Shown here piece by piece: positions 1-14,100 of a stretch of 64,000 nucleotides of DNA. Within the stretch, counting starts at the first letter, position 1. Every line of letters begins with the position of its first letter. The notes below the pieces were generated by a model, which ran no database searches, was not told the DNA's origin, and worked only from the letters and a program-made list of their open reading frames with translations. Both the position numbers and the translations under genes were made by a program. Origin of the DNA: Cristatella mucedo (lineage: Eukaryota; Bryozoa; Phylactolaemata; Cristatellidae); NCBI GenBank assembly GCA_009760855.2, contig WPIO01000104.1, forward strand, positions 385,501-449,500, in the 5' to 3' direction.

Positions 1-34
1 AAAGAGTCACGGCATTAGGAAGGTCGGGAAACAC

Positions 35-905
35 TGCACTAAATGCTGTGATAAATAGATGCGTTTTTAATAATATTATGACACTTGATAAAGCACCCTC
101 AGAGAACTCAATCTCTTTCTAGGCGCTTTATATTTTCTGCAAAGGAAGCATGGTCGAATACTGAGTGGTATCTTGCTTGATGAACAACACGAATAACACG
201 GTTAGGGGTGACATGCTGGGGGTCAGCATGGAAGTGTGGTTAGTGGCAGCATGCAACAGTGTCAGTACGCATAAGCACGTAAAGGACACATCACAGAGAC
301 CCACTAAATGCCATCACAAATAGGTGCGTTTTTAATTCTTTTTAAATGTGGTCAAGTCAGGAGTTTCGTGACGCAAGTCGGGAGTGAGTTCCAGGCTTTG
401 GGAGTATATGAACTAAAGGCACGATCTTCAAAGGGTTTGGGATTTTACGAGGCATGGGTAACCACTTAGGTTCCGAAAAGCGAGTGGTACAACGCTTAGC
501 CTGGTGGGGGAGTGGATCTGAGAGGTAGGCTAAAGCTGAAGAATGAGGGAACCTAAAAGTGAGTGACAAAACCTTGAATTCGATGCATTTCTTGACTAGG
601 AGCCAGTGCAGGTCGGTGAGAACTGGTGTGATGGAGCATCTGAGACGCTCGCGACAGACAAGCCTAGCTGCAGAGTTTTGCACCAGCTGTAATTGCCTGA
701 GTGCACAGGCTGGTAGGCCAGCGAGCAGTGAGTTACAGAGATCAAGACGGGATGTCACAAATGCATTGACCAATCAAGATGTGGTCTATCTGTCTGAACG
801 AGTCCTGATTTTAGAAACGTTATGTAGCTGAAAATAGGCAGACTTGGCTGTGGAGCTGATGTGATCGTCTAATGAAAGGTCACTTATGGTGACAAAGTGT
901 GGGTT
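35..905 (-). mobile_element. L2-A LINE, 3' part, truncated
   Basis: Reading the minus strand, this shows the C-terminal end of an L2/CR1-type ORF2 (minus-strand 357-773: TSRLDLCNSLLAGLP, then a HWL motif) followed by the family 3' UTR and the tail motif (tctttctaggcgctttat on the plus strand near 117-135). The frame is broken after the conserved RLD..NSLL block. Bases 35-70 repeat a piece of the 3' UTR, so the left end is a second, abutting fragment. The copy is dead. It would lie in or downstream of the P450 gene. Confidence 0.8.
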
Positions 906-1672
906 GGTGAGCCATTTCGCACAACGTTATTAGCTGCTATGTGCGTTTGACGAGTTTACACGACTTTCCTGCTGTCGTAGCGTACTGAAAATAGACTTGA
1001 TGCTTTTGCTATTTTGATTATATTGCTGCTGCTTAATATGTTGAGGCTTGCGATAAGTATAATATAATATAATGTAATATGCGATAAGTGAGCACGAATA
1101 TTGCTACAAAGCCGCAAAGTGAATTAGTCATAGCCATATGTATCTATGTAGGTATGTATAGTGGACATGCCACTACAAGGCCCGGCTCACGCGAATCATC
1201 GTATTGCTATTAGGTAACTCTCGCTTCTTCAAATGGCGCTTGATTATGCATTTAAACTCAAACTAGCTTGCTGTCTTAAGAGCAACTATTCACTTGGGGC
1301 GGAACTGCATTCATGTTAACAGTACAGCCGCCAAAAGCAGTGAAAGTGGCTGGAGTAAGCAGTGGAAATGGCTACCGGAAGATATGGAAACGGATTCTGG
1401 AAAGCAAGTGCCTCGCTCAGCCCCCGGCTTTTGAAGATCTCATTCAAAATGGATCGGAGTTGAAATGCACACAATACTGGTCTCACATTCCTAATTCGCG
1501 TCCAGGTAAAACATGCAAAAAAATAACAAACATTCTAGTATTTAGATTCTGTGGACAGAATTTTTCATTTGGATTTTTCGCTTGAGCAAAGCTATGGTAG
1601 AATTATTTTTATACATAACATTAGTTATAAAGCATTTTTATACCACCCTCAAAAACTAAGTCTCTCACTAGG
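906..1672. other. P450 intron or flank, no gene recognised
   Basis: This is AT-rich unique sequence. A plus ORF at about 1313-1585 has no recognisable motif. I looked on the minus strand for the next P450 exon (I-helix, A/G-G-x-D-T) and found none. Bases 1640-1672 look like a scrap of the L2-A tail in reverse orientation. Confidence 0.5.
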
Positions 1673-1823
1673 CGAGCCGTGAATCTCGGTAAGTCGTAAT
1701 GGCACAGTAGGTACGGTTGTTCGAATCCTGCGGTGGGCGATCCTTTATCGCCACTGCAAGCGGTGGTGTTAGCCTTTAAGGCTCTTCTGCCACTATACAA
1801 AAAAGGCTGTTAAATCAGCTAGT
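1673..1823 (+). mobile_element. SINE-2 copy
   Basis: The tRNA-like head carries a Pol III B box (gttcgaatcct near 1719). It is followed by the family body (tttatcgccactgcaagcgg) and the end motif tgttaaatcagctag. It is diverged at the 5' end, where the usual CGACCTCGG palindrome is not preserved. Confidence 0.75.
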
Positions 1824-2029
1824 ATTTTTTGATTTTTTTTTTAGGAATTGCATATAAGCTGTATCTAACAGCGAGTATAGTTGCCAGTTGCGACTAATAC
1901 TCGACGAGAGTTGACAAAATGCAATTGAAGACCAATCAGCAAATGCCGCATGCAAAACGAACAATTCTGCTTATGCGAGACTCCTGCATGCAAGCGTAGG
2001 CGATCGCACTCTTTATTCCTTGCCTTTAC

Positions 2030-2116
2030 TGTGAGAAGAAGATCAAGGAAGTCGGTGTACTGCGTTATGTCTTGGTCGGCCGAGTCTGACATATTCCTGA
2101 AGCCTTTCCTCAAAGC
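2030..2116 (-). CDS. P450 exon 7
   Basis: 29 codons, ALRKGFRNMSDS ... YTDFLDLLLT, phase 0 at both ends. The acceptor is gttgaag before GCT and the donor is CTCACA followed by gtaaag. FLDLLL is the conserved block just before the I-helix in CYP4 proteins. A second AG (after ggcttc) would break phase with exon 6, so I chose the outer one. Confidence 0.75.
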
Positions 2117-5100
2117 CTTCAACGTGCGAGTCAGCCAGCCCAGAAATTTTACTTTGACAAGAAGTTAGTCGGATAAGAACAGGAGCGATGCGTTGGAGAG
2201 TGTTGACTACGCTTGGCCGGTTGGCATGCCAACCGCAGAGCGTAGTTACGTGCTAGCTGATGGATGAAATAATGCGAGGCGGAAAGAGCACCGGCGGCTG
2301 ATCTTCGAAAGGGTATTCGCATAAGCCGACGCTGCTTGTGGCTGTGCAGGCAGTGGCGTGCGCGACCAAGATTGGAATAAATCATGCAAAGCACAGTGCT
2401 CTTTCAGGCTTATCAACCCGTCGATCAGCATAGATAGCATGGCCACGCTTACCAGCTCCTTTTTGCGTGCGTTGATGATGGCCCTCGAATGACTATGCAC
2501 GATGTTCAGGGCTCTGCTCCAGCGTCGTCCCTCACTAGAAATGCTGTACGGCAAGCTCATCCTTTTCCATGGATTCAAGCTAAAATGGTTCCAATTAGAT
2601 TGACTCCATGTCAAGCTGAGATAAAGATATTTCGGAAAAATCAAGTAACTTCTACTAATACTCTGGCATATATTGCCATCGGGAATCCCGCAGCCTGGTT
2701 CTACATTCCCGGTAGCAACAGATGCCTAGAAAACATTGGCTGCTACGAGCCACTGCGATTAATGAGGCTAGTGTATTCACACGCTGTTTAACGTTAGAAT
2801 TGGCAGCAGCCATACTAGGTAGAGCGGGAACCGCTTTCAAAGCAAGGCAAGTGAGTGGCCCCGGAGGCACTACGTTCCTATATCAGCAACATCTTGACAA
2901 TGAGAGCGTCCGTGAAACAGCGGCTTGCTAACGTGCTGACCGGAACAGGTGCATCCTTAGCTGAGACACTAGTCAAAAACTAGTTCTAAACTTTCTGCGT
3001 TTAGGAGCTGAAGGCTCGTTCAACAAAAAGATTTCAATTTGTCGAGATGGGTGGCGAGATTACTAGACGCTGACAATCGGGTAGTGCCAGAGCATGCTGC
3101 ATGAGCAAGATGGTGGATGGGCAGACTGTTGCAAGTGAGGTATGTGACCAGTATTGAAAACTTATGACCTTGAAATCGATTCCAAACTTGATATGGAGCC
3201 AGCGAAGCTCAGTCGGATGTAACCGCTATGCAGCACGTAAAAAAGAGAGGAACTGAGATTTGCACAACTTTCAGGAGAATAGGGTCACAAGCCGGGAGTT
3301 CTGAATAAAGAGAATTGCCCTAATCTAGTGAGATAGGTATATAAGAAGCCCCTGTGCATGTCACCCCTAACCATATTATTCATTTTGTTTGTTTTTCAAG
3401 CATGATTTTACTTACTATTCTATTGCATATCACTTTGCAGCAAATGCAAAGCGCCTAGAGAGAGATTAAGTTCTCTGAGGGCGCTTTATCAAGTGCAATA
3501 TTATTATTATTGTTATTATAAATAATGACAACTCTCGATTCTCTCTCAGATTTCATCAGGGGACATCTTTATGAAGTTAATTCTAAAGTTTTACATGCAA
3601 TTTCAAAATTTTAGATTGCAGACATTTATAGCTGTAAAGTTGTACAGTTCTTTGCCATCATCAGAAAACTTAGGATAGGGTACATACAACTGAACATCAA
3701 ATATATAGATTTACCTAAGGCATAGTACATTAAATAGGTTACCAATCGCCGAACTGGATTTGCAGCTGGTGCAAAACTCTGCAGCTAGGCTTGTCTGTCG
3801 TGAGCATCGCAGTTGCCACATTACTCCACTTCTCGCCGACCTGCACTGGCTCCCAGTCAAGCAACGGATTGACTTCAAGGTTTTGTCACTCACTTTTAGG
3901 TCCCTTCATTCTATGGCTCCAGCTCATCTCTCCTATAAACTCCCCCATCAGGCCAAGCATCGTACCACCCGCTTTTCGGAATCCAGCAGTTTAAAAATAC
4001 CTTGTACAAACCTTAAATCCTTTGGAGACCGTGCATTTAGTTCATATGCTCCCAAAGCCTGGAACTGCCTCCCGACCTGCATCAGAACATCCCCTGACCT
4101 GACCACATTTAAAAGGAACTTAAAACACACACCTATGTTGGACAGCATTTAGTGGGTCCCTGTGATTCGTCCTTGATGTGCATATGCGTGCTGACACTGT
4201 GCATGCTGCCACTAACCACTTTTGCATGCTGACCCTGTGCTTGTCACCCCTAACCATATTATTCATTTTGTTTGTTTTTCAAGCATGATTTTACTTACCA
4301 TTCAATTGCATTTCCCTTTACAGCAAATTTAAAGCGCCTAGAAAGAGACTAGGTTCTCTGAGGGCGCTTTATCAAGTGCATTATTATTATTGTTATTTGT
4401 TCAGCGGTTAAGGTGCCCGCCCTGACTGTCTGGTCTGACCGAGTTCCTGGGCTCGAGCTCCGAGGCGGAAGCGCCTGAATAACATTAGGTTCTCTTGGGG
4501 CGCTATACAAACTTACTATATATAAAGATTTCAAAACATTATGACAGCTTGAGCCATGATGGCCGCGATGCCGCACACTAAGCAAGGTGTTTGGCTTTCA
4601 CGACCTCGGTATCGAGGTCGTGGGTTCGAATCCTGTGGTTGGTGATTCCTCATTGCCGCTGCAAGCGGTGGTGATAGCCGTAAAGGCTCTTCTGTCGCAA
4701 TACAAAAGAGATGGTTGAATCAGCTATGTTTTATTTTTCCATTATATGAGATGATGCCTTTGACAGTGATTATATTAGTGGTAGTCGTTGGAACGGAAGC
4801 CACTGTTTAACCGACCGTGGGAGGCAGACGAGAGTATGACGTAAACACGCATTTCATTTCGATGGTGGTCGTTTTTGGAAATAAGGTTTGTGTTGATAAG
4901 CGCGACATTTAAAACCAACTTACTCATTACGGGTAAACAAAGTGTGACTGAGAAAACGGAAACCCTAACGCTCCGAATCGGCTCTGCCAGCATAACTTCT
5001 GTAGCACTACCACGAATCAATGTGTACTGTTCCAATCTTTCCGACCTTTCACTAGACGAGCACATTGTATGTAATGTAATGTAATGTATCTCCGTCTGTA

Positions 5101-8100
5101 ACTCCACAAAGTCATCAAGACCGTGTGGGTGTTACGAAGGAGAGTTTTTTATAGCGCACTCACAGCCTAAGCGGCTTTCGGTAAGCATTCGGTAGCCAAC
5201 AGATTTCGTCTCACGCAACAAAGAGAAAGTGGGAAGCATAGCAGAGTCAGAAGAGCAATTGAGGTAGTGAGTAGCATAGAAGTAGCAGTTCAGGACCGCT
5301 GAAAAAGATGTGCCATAGTCGGCAGCTGGAGAGTAGATGTCGTTGCGTAAGAATTGTGGAAGCGAGCTCCACAGTCTAGGACCTGCAGAGCTAAAGCTTC
5401 TGTCCCCAACGGTATTTAAGCAGAGGAAGGGAACAGCTAATTTATTGTCCACACAGGACCTGAGGGCGCGAACAGGTTGAAACTGATGCAGCAGTTCAGC
5501 TAGGTACGAAGGAGCCAAGCCGTGGCGGGCATTGTGGGTCAGCGTAAGAACTTTGCTCTGTATCCGTTGCTCAACCGGCATCCATCCTAGCTCTATTAGC
5601 AAAGGAGACACGCGCTCAAACCTCTGGGACTTAAAGACTAGCCTTGCAGCCATATTCATAGTCAGCTGCAGTGGCCTAATTGCTTGCTGTGGTAGCCCAG
5701 TCAAAAGGTAATTACAATAATCAAGCCGATACAGAACTAAGGAGCTAGTTAATTTGTTTACAATAACTCCACATGCAAGTCTGCATGCCTAATTTCAGCC
5801 ATGCAACATTTCTAAAATTCGAGCTTTCTTATACAGGCACTACTGCTTCGAAATTAGTCAATGCATTTGTGATATTTGGTCTCGACTTCTGTAACTCAAT
5901 GTTTTTCTGGTCTACCGGCCTATGCAATCAGGTGCTTACAGTTGTGCAAAACTCTTCAGCGAAGCTCTTCTGTCGAGAGCTTCGCATCTGCCACATCACA
6001 TCACCTCTTGCTGACCTGCATTAGCTCAAAATCAAGCAGCGTACGTATTTTTCATAGTTCTGTCACTCACTGTCACGTGTCCTCTTCATTCTTCGGCTCC
6101 AGCGTCCCTATCAGAACCAGACGCTACCGCCAGGCTAAGAACGATAGCGACCAGTTTTTCTCACTAAAATCGGTAAAAAGCTTTACCTCGTACAAACCTC
6201 AAAATTCTCGGAGACCATGCCTCTAGCTGAACTGCTGCATCAGTTTCAACCTGTTCGCGCCCTCAGGTCCTGTGTGGACAATAAATTAGCTGTCCCATTC
6301 CTCCGCTTAAAGACAGTTGGCGACAGAAGCTTTAGCTCTGCAGGTCCTAGACTGTGGAGCTCGCTTCCACAATTCTTACGCAACGACAACTACTCTCCTA
6401 CTGCCGACTATGGCACATCTTTTTCAGCGGTCCTGAACTGCTACTTCTATGCTACTCACTACCTCAACTGCTCTCCTGACTCTGCTATGCTTCCCACTTT
6501 CTGTTTGTTGCATGAGACAAAGTCTGTTGGCTACCGAATGCGTACCGAAAGCCGCTAAGGCTGTGAGTGCGCTATACAAAACTCTCCTGCGTAACACCCA
6601 CATGGTCTTTATGACTTTGTGGAGTTACTGACGGAGATACATATTTAGTTCGTAGGCTCCCAGAGCCAGTAACTCACTCCCGACTGACTTCACGACATTA
6701 CGACTGACGTCACGATCTGACGTCACGACTTAACAATTTTAACTAATAAGCTAAACACGCACCTGTCTATCAAGACATTTATTGGGCCTTTTTTAGCATT
6801 CGTCCTTTATGGGCTTATGCATACTGACACTGTGTATGCTACCACTAATCATATTTTACAGTTTGACACTGCTCATCTCACCTCTATCAATATTATGCTT
6901 CGCTGGCATTCTACATGCTATCACAAAGCTTTTGTTCATGTTCCCTGTACAGCATATGAAAAGTGCCTAGAAAAACATGTTCTGCGTAAGCGTTATACAA
7001 GTGTATGAAAATTACTTGTATAATTATTATTTAGCGAAAGACCACGTCGCATCCACCTCTGAACTCTTGAAGAAGAACTTCAATCAGCACAGCCTGCTAA
7101 CGTTCAATACTCGATTTGTGACGGAGCAATAGCGTCACTGTTTGCTACAAACCGAGAAGTTAGGCGAACACCTAACCACCTACAAATGCCTTCAGAAGAT
7201 GGATAAGTGCTACAAAAACATAAACATAAAATTAATAATAAAACATATATTAATCATAAAACATAAATTTCATTCACAGCAGCAATAACTCACGCTCGCT
7301 TAACTGCCAGGTCTGTTAGGTCATGGACGGCCTTGACATAGTCGTTGTCTGAGCTATAACGTAAAAGCAGGATAAAAATGGCATGCCTTTAACTACTGAT
7401 TTTTTCAACGCCTGGTGCAGACAAATGAATGCACTGTGCCATCTCTGAGACGATAACTTGAGTGGGTGCATTCTAAGGAGCTGGGTAAGGTTGATCAAAA
7501 ATGAGAGTCGCTCTGGCAAGGTTAAGAAATATGAATGACGTAGCAGAGTCGAATGTTTCGTTAGCTTTAAAATTATAACGCCGTCTAGCGTTTCGGCTAT
7601 TGAGTTGAAAAAACTTGAGCTCATCACTTAAGTTATGCACGCGACGAGTTGCCTTCAATGACTTTCGAGGGTTATCAATATATAATTCATCGCGGCATTG
7701 TGAAAAATTTAATTGCAGCTAATGGCGTCAATAACTTTTGTTGTCAGCTCATCCACTAGTGCTTTAAAAAATATGCTGGCTTATTTAACAGCTTTTTTTC
7801 GTATAGCGACAGAAGGGCCTTTGCGGCTATCAACACCGCTCGCAGCGGCGATAAAGGATCGTCCACCGCAGGATTTAAACACCCACGACCTCGGGGCCGA
7901 GGTCGTGATAAGCAAGCACCGTACCTAGTGAGCGATTAAGGCTGCTTTCCCGTAGGTCAGACGCGAACGAATGAGACTGTAAGTATTTGTTCTCCAACCC
8001 ATTTCTGGCCTCTCATCTGATTCCTTCAAAATGAATTGCCATAACTTCATTCACCTGCTCACTCTCTTATATTCCCTGTGGAAAAAATGGTTGCCGTCAC

Positions 8101-11100
8101 TTTATTTATAGCAGCATTTAGTCCCTGTTATTCGTCCTTCATGCGCTTATGCGTGCGGACACTGTGCGTGCTACCACCAACCACACTTGCATGCTGACCT
8201 TGTGCATGTCACCCCTAACCAGGTTATTCTTGCTGTTTATTGATCACGCTACTACTAACCATTCGATCGTGCTTCCTATGCAGCAAATGTGAAGTGCCTA
8301 GAAAGAGTTTAAAGTGCCTAGAATAAGTAAAGTGCCTAGATTGAGTTCTCTGAGAGCGCTATATCAAATGTATTATTATTATTATTAATTCTCTAATTGA
8401 ATAAAACCATTAGCTACCACTGGTCATACTTTGAGGCTCACACGATGAGGAACTTACTTCCTCAATAATTACACTAACGTAAAATTTCTTCAAACACTGT
8501 CGCTTCAGTCTCTTGGTTTAATGCAACCCTCCTCTGTGGAGTAGTTGCTCTTGAATGTCACTTTGCGATTGAACTTACATTTATATCTATTATTTACTTT
8601 ACTGCTTAAAATTGCTGCCTACTATTGGTTTCATCATTTTTATAGGCATTGACAAGCACCATTGATAAGCAAATGCACTAAAAGCATTTTGTGATTTTAG
8701 AGTACCAACTTTGAAAATATGGAGCTTCAGCTCTGCTGGAGAGTCGGCGTTCGAAATATGCAATCAAAGCAAAGAATAAGATGCGAATTTGATGTCAGAT
8801 ACTGATGCCAGCTGTCAGATACTATCAAATAAGATACTTGATTGAATGCTGTGAATTGCTTTCTAGCGTTGCCACCTCGTGTTCATCGCGGTAATTTGAG
8901 TGGGTGACAATCAGAATTCTAAAATGAGTGACGAGCATCGAGCTAGGATCAACTCTGTATGGTTACGGCGTGTTAAAACGCGTATACGCGAAAAACGTCA
9001 ATACGCAAAAAAAAGCCAGATAGGTCACAGAGAGCCATACTCTCTAACGAAGTGTAGGCTTCTTCATCGAGCGAAGCAAGCCCGAAGTGACGCTACCATT
9101 AAGCTACCAATCCCAATGCAGCAAACAGAAACGGAAACAGCAAGTGTAGCGAGCTAAACATGTTATCTAAAGGCAGGAAGCTGTTTTTAACTTGTTCTTT
9201 ACTGTTTTTATTTGACTTCTTTTCCTTTATGCTGCAGTAAATTCAAAATGTCAGTCTTAACCATTCCAAAACGATTTGAAAATCTATCAGTTAGTTATAC
9301 TAGCGACTTCATTTAAGCGAAATCATAGGCATGCAAATGTATTGTGCCGGAGAGCGAAAAAGCCGTCGCGAATGCTAAAGCTTGCTCTTACTCAAGTTGG
9401 CAGTTCGTACTGGACGAAAACGCGCATCGAAGGATGATTTCCAGAGACGCCAAGCCGACATCCTTGCTGACGTCCCAGTACTCCACACCTGAACGGCAGT
9501 GGTCCCTCAGCTTACCCTGCAAACATTAATGAACGATCTACGAAAGTTAGGAAGATAGACATACACACGCTGTTTTTTTCGTTAGAATCTTCTTCGCCAA
9601 AGATCTCGCTACGCTGTTATGATTTTCAGAGGTAAAGCCTGCTTTTCAGCAGGGTATTCAAGCCTTACTGTAACGCGGCAAATAGTGAGGAAAGACTGAA
9701 TTCTACCAAAATAAATAAGTGTAAAATAATAAAATAATATAATAGAAATAAAATGTCTTATTATCGCACCACCAGCGAAGTAAATCTGTTTTTAGGCTCT
9801 GTACGCATAGTGGAAAGGAAGTGCCACCCTATTTGGCCCTGGGGTTATGGTTCAAGGGGTTAAGGTTAAGGATTTTTCCGAGGTTCCCGACGTCCTTTGT
9901 CACTGAAATCACCTGTAAAATAGATTGCAGAACTGCAGCTGCACTCACTTTTATCTTACAACATGGGACTTGATCGAGCACCATATATTCCTTCTTTGCT
10001 GGGTCTTCGTCCATTAGCAGGGCTCTTTCGTCGCCCCGGAAATGAGGCCGCTCACTTAATATCCGCTTCTCTCTTTTTTGCGGCTAATGAGCAATGTCAT
10101 AATAATATTTTATAATTTATTTGTTTAGCGCTCTACGAGAATTTAATCTCTATTCAAGCGCTTCACATATGCAGCGGGGCTTGAGCCCATGACCTCGGCC
10201 AGACCTTGGGGTCGGAGCGAGCGCCTTAACCGCTGGGCCAAACCATCGTGGCGTCTCACCGACTTTTACAGTAATCGATTCGTCGCTTCCAAGTGCAGAG
10301 CCGCAATTTCATCTGTTATATGCGTTCAGCTCGTCTTGAAAAGCACGTGCTTCAATCTTTCAAACGACGTGGATTACACAGTTGGCGTAGCTTTCTACGG
10401 CTTCTCGAACACGGCGGCGAACGCGATTCTGCAATCACGTGATTCGACGATCACGTGATTCCAAAGTCACGTGATTCAAAGTCATGCAGGAAGCTCCACT
10501 TGAGCTTGGCCGTGGAAGCAGCTGCTATGGCAGCGACAAAACAGCGATCGACTAGCCGGTCAATGTGCTGCATTAGGACTTACTAGAAGTATATCTGTAG
10601 CCTCGTTATATACGCTCAGGTAAGTCTTGAGTATTCCAAAATGGAATGCTGGTGTCAGCAGTTTTCTATTCCTCTGCCATTTTGCTCCTCTGGCAAGCAC
10701 CAACCCGTCACCTGTCAAAAAAAGGGAAGCAGAATACTGCATTTAAAAATCTGATACCCGAATAGCAATGATGAAACACACTCAACGGTACAGCAGTCGA
10801 TGGGCCTATCGATCACATTTTTGCACACTAGTTGGGAGCTTGATGCAAAACGCCAGCCATCGCCTCTATATGAGGACCGTAGAGTCCTCTTTACTTGTGC
10901 TATTGTCACCAGGGAAAGTCATTTTATCCTAGTATGACTATCAACACTCTTGCTAAAGGTATCACTGTGCCGATGTGTTTCGAACCTACAGTACTCCTCG
11001 ACTATCACTATAATTGTTGTATTGCAGATATAGTTAAGCATGCATTCAATCGAAAAAAGTTGCGAAAATTCTGGTGTGTGAGCCGAGTTAATCTATTCAT

Positions 11101-14100
11101 TTGAGACATCCTTCAGCACTTCATTAGCTATCTCTATGGGTCCTACCTTTGTCACTAGAAACCTGCAGATAATGCAAAACTAGACACTCTAAGCTAAGTC
11201 TAAGCTTGTCTGCCGTGAGCTTTGCAACTAACACTAATATTGCATTACTACGACCTGAACCAGCTCATGACTGAGCAAAGGATAAACTATAAGCTCCTCT
11301 CACTCACCTTAGTATCCACATTCTCATTGTCAGGCCTATGTGCATTAAATCCGAACAAGCTCGAAATCTAGGTGTCATATTCCAAAGCGACCTCTCGTTA
11401 GACGACCATATCAGCTCCACGGTTAAATCTGCCTATTTTCAGCTTCATAACATTGCTAAAATTCGGGCTTGTTTAGATAAGGATACCACGTCTAAGTTGG
11501 TCCATGCATTTGTGACATCTCGTCTCGACTTCTGCAACTCACTGCTTACTGGCCTACCAGCATGTGCGATCAGGCGATTGCAGCTGGTGCAAAACTCGGC
11601 AGCTAGGCTTGTCTGTCGTAAGCGTCTTAGTTGCCACATTACTCTACTTCTCGCCGACCTGCACTGGCTACCAGTCAAGCAACGGATTGACTTCAAGGTC
11701 TTGTCGCTCACTTTTAGGTCCCTTCATTCTATGGCTCCAGCCTATCTCTCCGACATACTCCCCCATCAGGCCAAGCATCGTACCACCCGCTTTTCGGAAT
11801 CCAACAGTCTAGAAATACCTCGTACAAACCTCAAATCCTTTGGAGACCGTGCATTTAGTTCGTATGCTCCCAAAGCCTGGAACTGCCCCCCCCCGACCTG
11901 CGTCAGAACATCCCCTGACCTGACCACATTTAAAAGGAACTTAAAAACACACCTATTTAGGACAGCATTTAGTGGGTCCCTATGATTCGTCCTTCACGTG
12001 CCTATGCGTGCTGACACTGTGCATGCTGCCACTAACCACATTTACATGCTGACCCTGTGCATGTCACCCCTAACCATGTTATTCATTTTGTTTATTTTTC
12101 AAGCATGATCCAACAGCAAATAGTAGGAGTAATCTATTGCTTCACATGCACCAGTCTTTCGTTTACCAAAGAATTGTTTGATCTCACTTTGATTCGGTTT
12201 GCCAGAGATCTTCCCCTTTCCTTTCTCGGTGATTTTGACAATGATTTTGCCGACTTAATTTGACGTCCTAAGCTTCGAATTTCGTTCGCCGACTAACTAA
12301 TTTTCTCTTTTAGCTCGTGTGCATGATCCCTATCATATTAAGTGTCAAACAATCGTTCAAATCTTCCTCAGCGATTGCAGGCTAATGTTTCCTACCCGCA
12401 CCAAACGTTGCGCATGTAACCACGTGCAGATCTCATTTATTCTGCAGCCTTTGCCGTCTTTTGATGTACTGAATCATCTTTGAATCGCGAAACCTTAAGA
12501 CCTTTGACCTTGATGCCGTCTGTATAAAAATTTACTCCATACCTAAGGCGAGGCTAGGATAGGCACGGCTAGGGTAGGCACGGCTAGCGTGGGCACGGCT
12601 AGGGTAGGCACGGTTAGGCATGCTACTCAATTCCAGTTCCGACAGGTCCACGCTGGTTCAATATTATAACGACACAAGCCGGTGTCCTGGATGATTTCCT
12701 CCGAGTAAGCACACAGTAGGCCACGCTCAGATGACCTCCGGTTTGCAACGAGCTGTAAACTAGCTCAGTATGCTAAGTACGAGCTTGAAAAAGCAAACAG
12801 ATGATCAGGATCGGCTGCCTATCCAGTGGCGTACGAGGAATGCTGCATTTAAAACCACTCGATCCTTGCGGTGGTCGCTTGATGTTTCTATAAAAAAAAA
12901 TATCATCGAGTCACAGATGCACAATGTAAAAATGTTGATTTTGACAATCAACCTTCACCTTTTCCGCTTTCACGCAAGCAGCGATCTTTGTGATAATCTA
13001 GCAGATCACTTCTCTAGATTATTTGTGAGCAAGTAAATGATATGAGGATCATCTCAAAGGTAACAATATCCACACTGTACTCCTCTCCCTCAATTCCTTG
13101 CAGTACTTCAAAGTACATATTCAAGCCTGTCGCGAGGGACCTCGTCTCAAAACTCACTTGCCAGTTAAAAGAGACTACTGCCTCTGCACGCCTCATTCCC
13201 ACTTCTCTCCTTCAGAGAAGCATAGATATGCTGCTTCGATGCATAACTAACAAAATGAATATGCTTTTAGCCTTAGGTCTTATTCCTGAGCCTTTCAAAA
13301 AGGCTCATCTGGCGCTTGCTTTCCTGCACCGCTCCGATCAGGCGAGCGGCGCTTCTTGCCTATTCAAAGTTTGAGAAGAGATTGAGTTATTTTGGTCCTA
13401 CCAGGCCTTTGATCGATCAATTTACCAGATATAACATCAGAATCGAGTGCCAGCTATCCTGATAGAAACTTCACAGAGAGCCATCTACTAGACGGTTTGA
13501 TTAGTCTGTTACCCATGAACCCAAGGTTGACGGTTTATTTCCTCGCAAGAATCGCGGTGGACTTCCCACCTAAGTTTCCTCTCACTTCGTCATGCTCAGG
13601 CATAGTTCACCTTCCTCCAGGTCCCAATGTTGTCATTAGGGCACTCATTAAGAAGGCACCAACGGACCAAGAGAACTTGAGCGGCTTCCACTCTGTCCTT
13701 CTATCCTGTCCGCCGTTCCTATCTAGAATACTGGACCGAGTAGTTGCAAAATAATCTAAACTCTTACAAAGCAACTTCAAACCTAACACGCAAATTCCGG
13801 TAAGTTGGAAAAGGTAATAAATCCACTGAGTCAACATGGCTTGGGGTGTGTTAAGGCCTTTACATGGAGGCAGACTTACATCATGTCATATTCCGCTTGA
13901 GCCTTCGGCAGGGATTGATTTTATTGACTCATAAAGTCTTTCTCAATTGCATAAGTACAGCCTGGGTATCACGGGAACTGCAATGCCATGATGCAAGTTC
14001 CACCTCAGTAGGAAGCAAGAGAGCGCTGATTTCAATGCATGACCATCATCCAAGGAAGCAATAAAGAATGGGGTTCCTCCAGGGCTCGGTACGCGGTTTG

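Noticed and set aside
1700-1730. tRNA genes at the gttcgaatcc motifs
   Set aside because: All occurrences sit in SINE-2 heads followed by the constant SINE body; no cloverleaf with a paired acceptor stem was seen.
2655-2870. Minus frame NSNVKQRVNTLASLI considered as P450 exon 5
   Set aside because: No donor in phase 2; the 60-nt exon at 7294-7353 fits both phase and sequence.
7473-7658. Minus open frame with KATRRVHNLSDE, weakly like the CYP4 I-V-H region
   Set aside because: The true match to that region is exon 6 at 2453-2579; this one has no usable splice sites in phase.
8900-9157. 85-residue Lys/Arg-rich plus open frame
   Set aside because: Short, no motif, inside a P450 intron on the opposite strand; no splice or promoter signal.
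9829-10014. Minus open frame considered as a P450 exon between exons 3 and 4
   Set aside because: No P450 similarity, and adding it would break the phase chain that exons 3 and 4 already satisfy.
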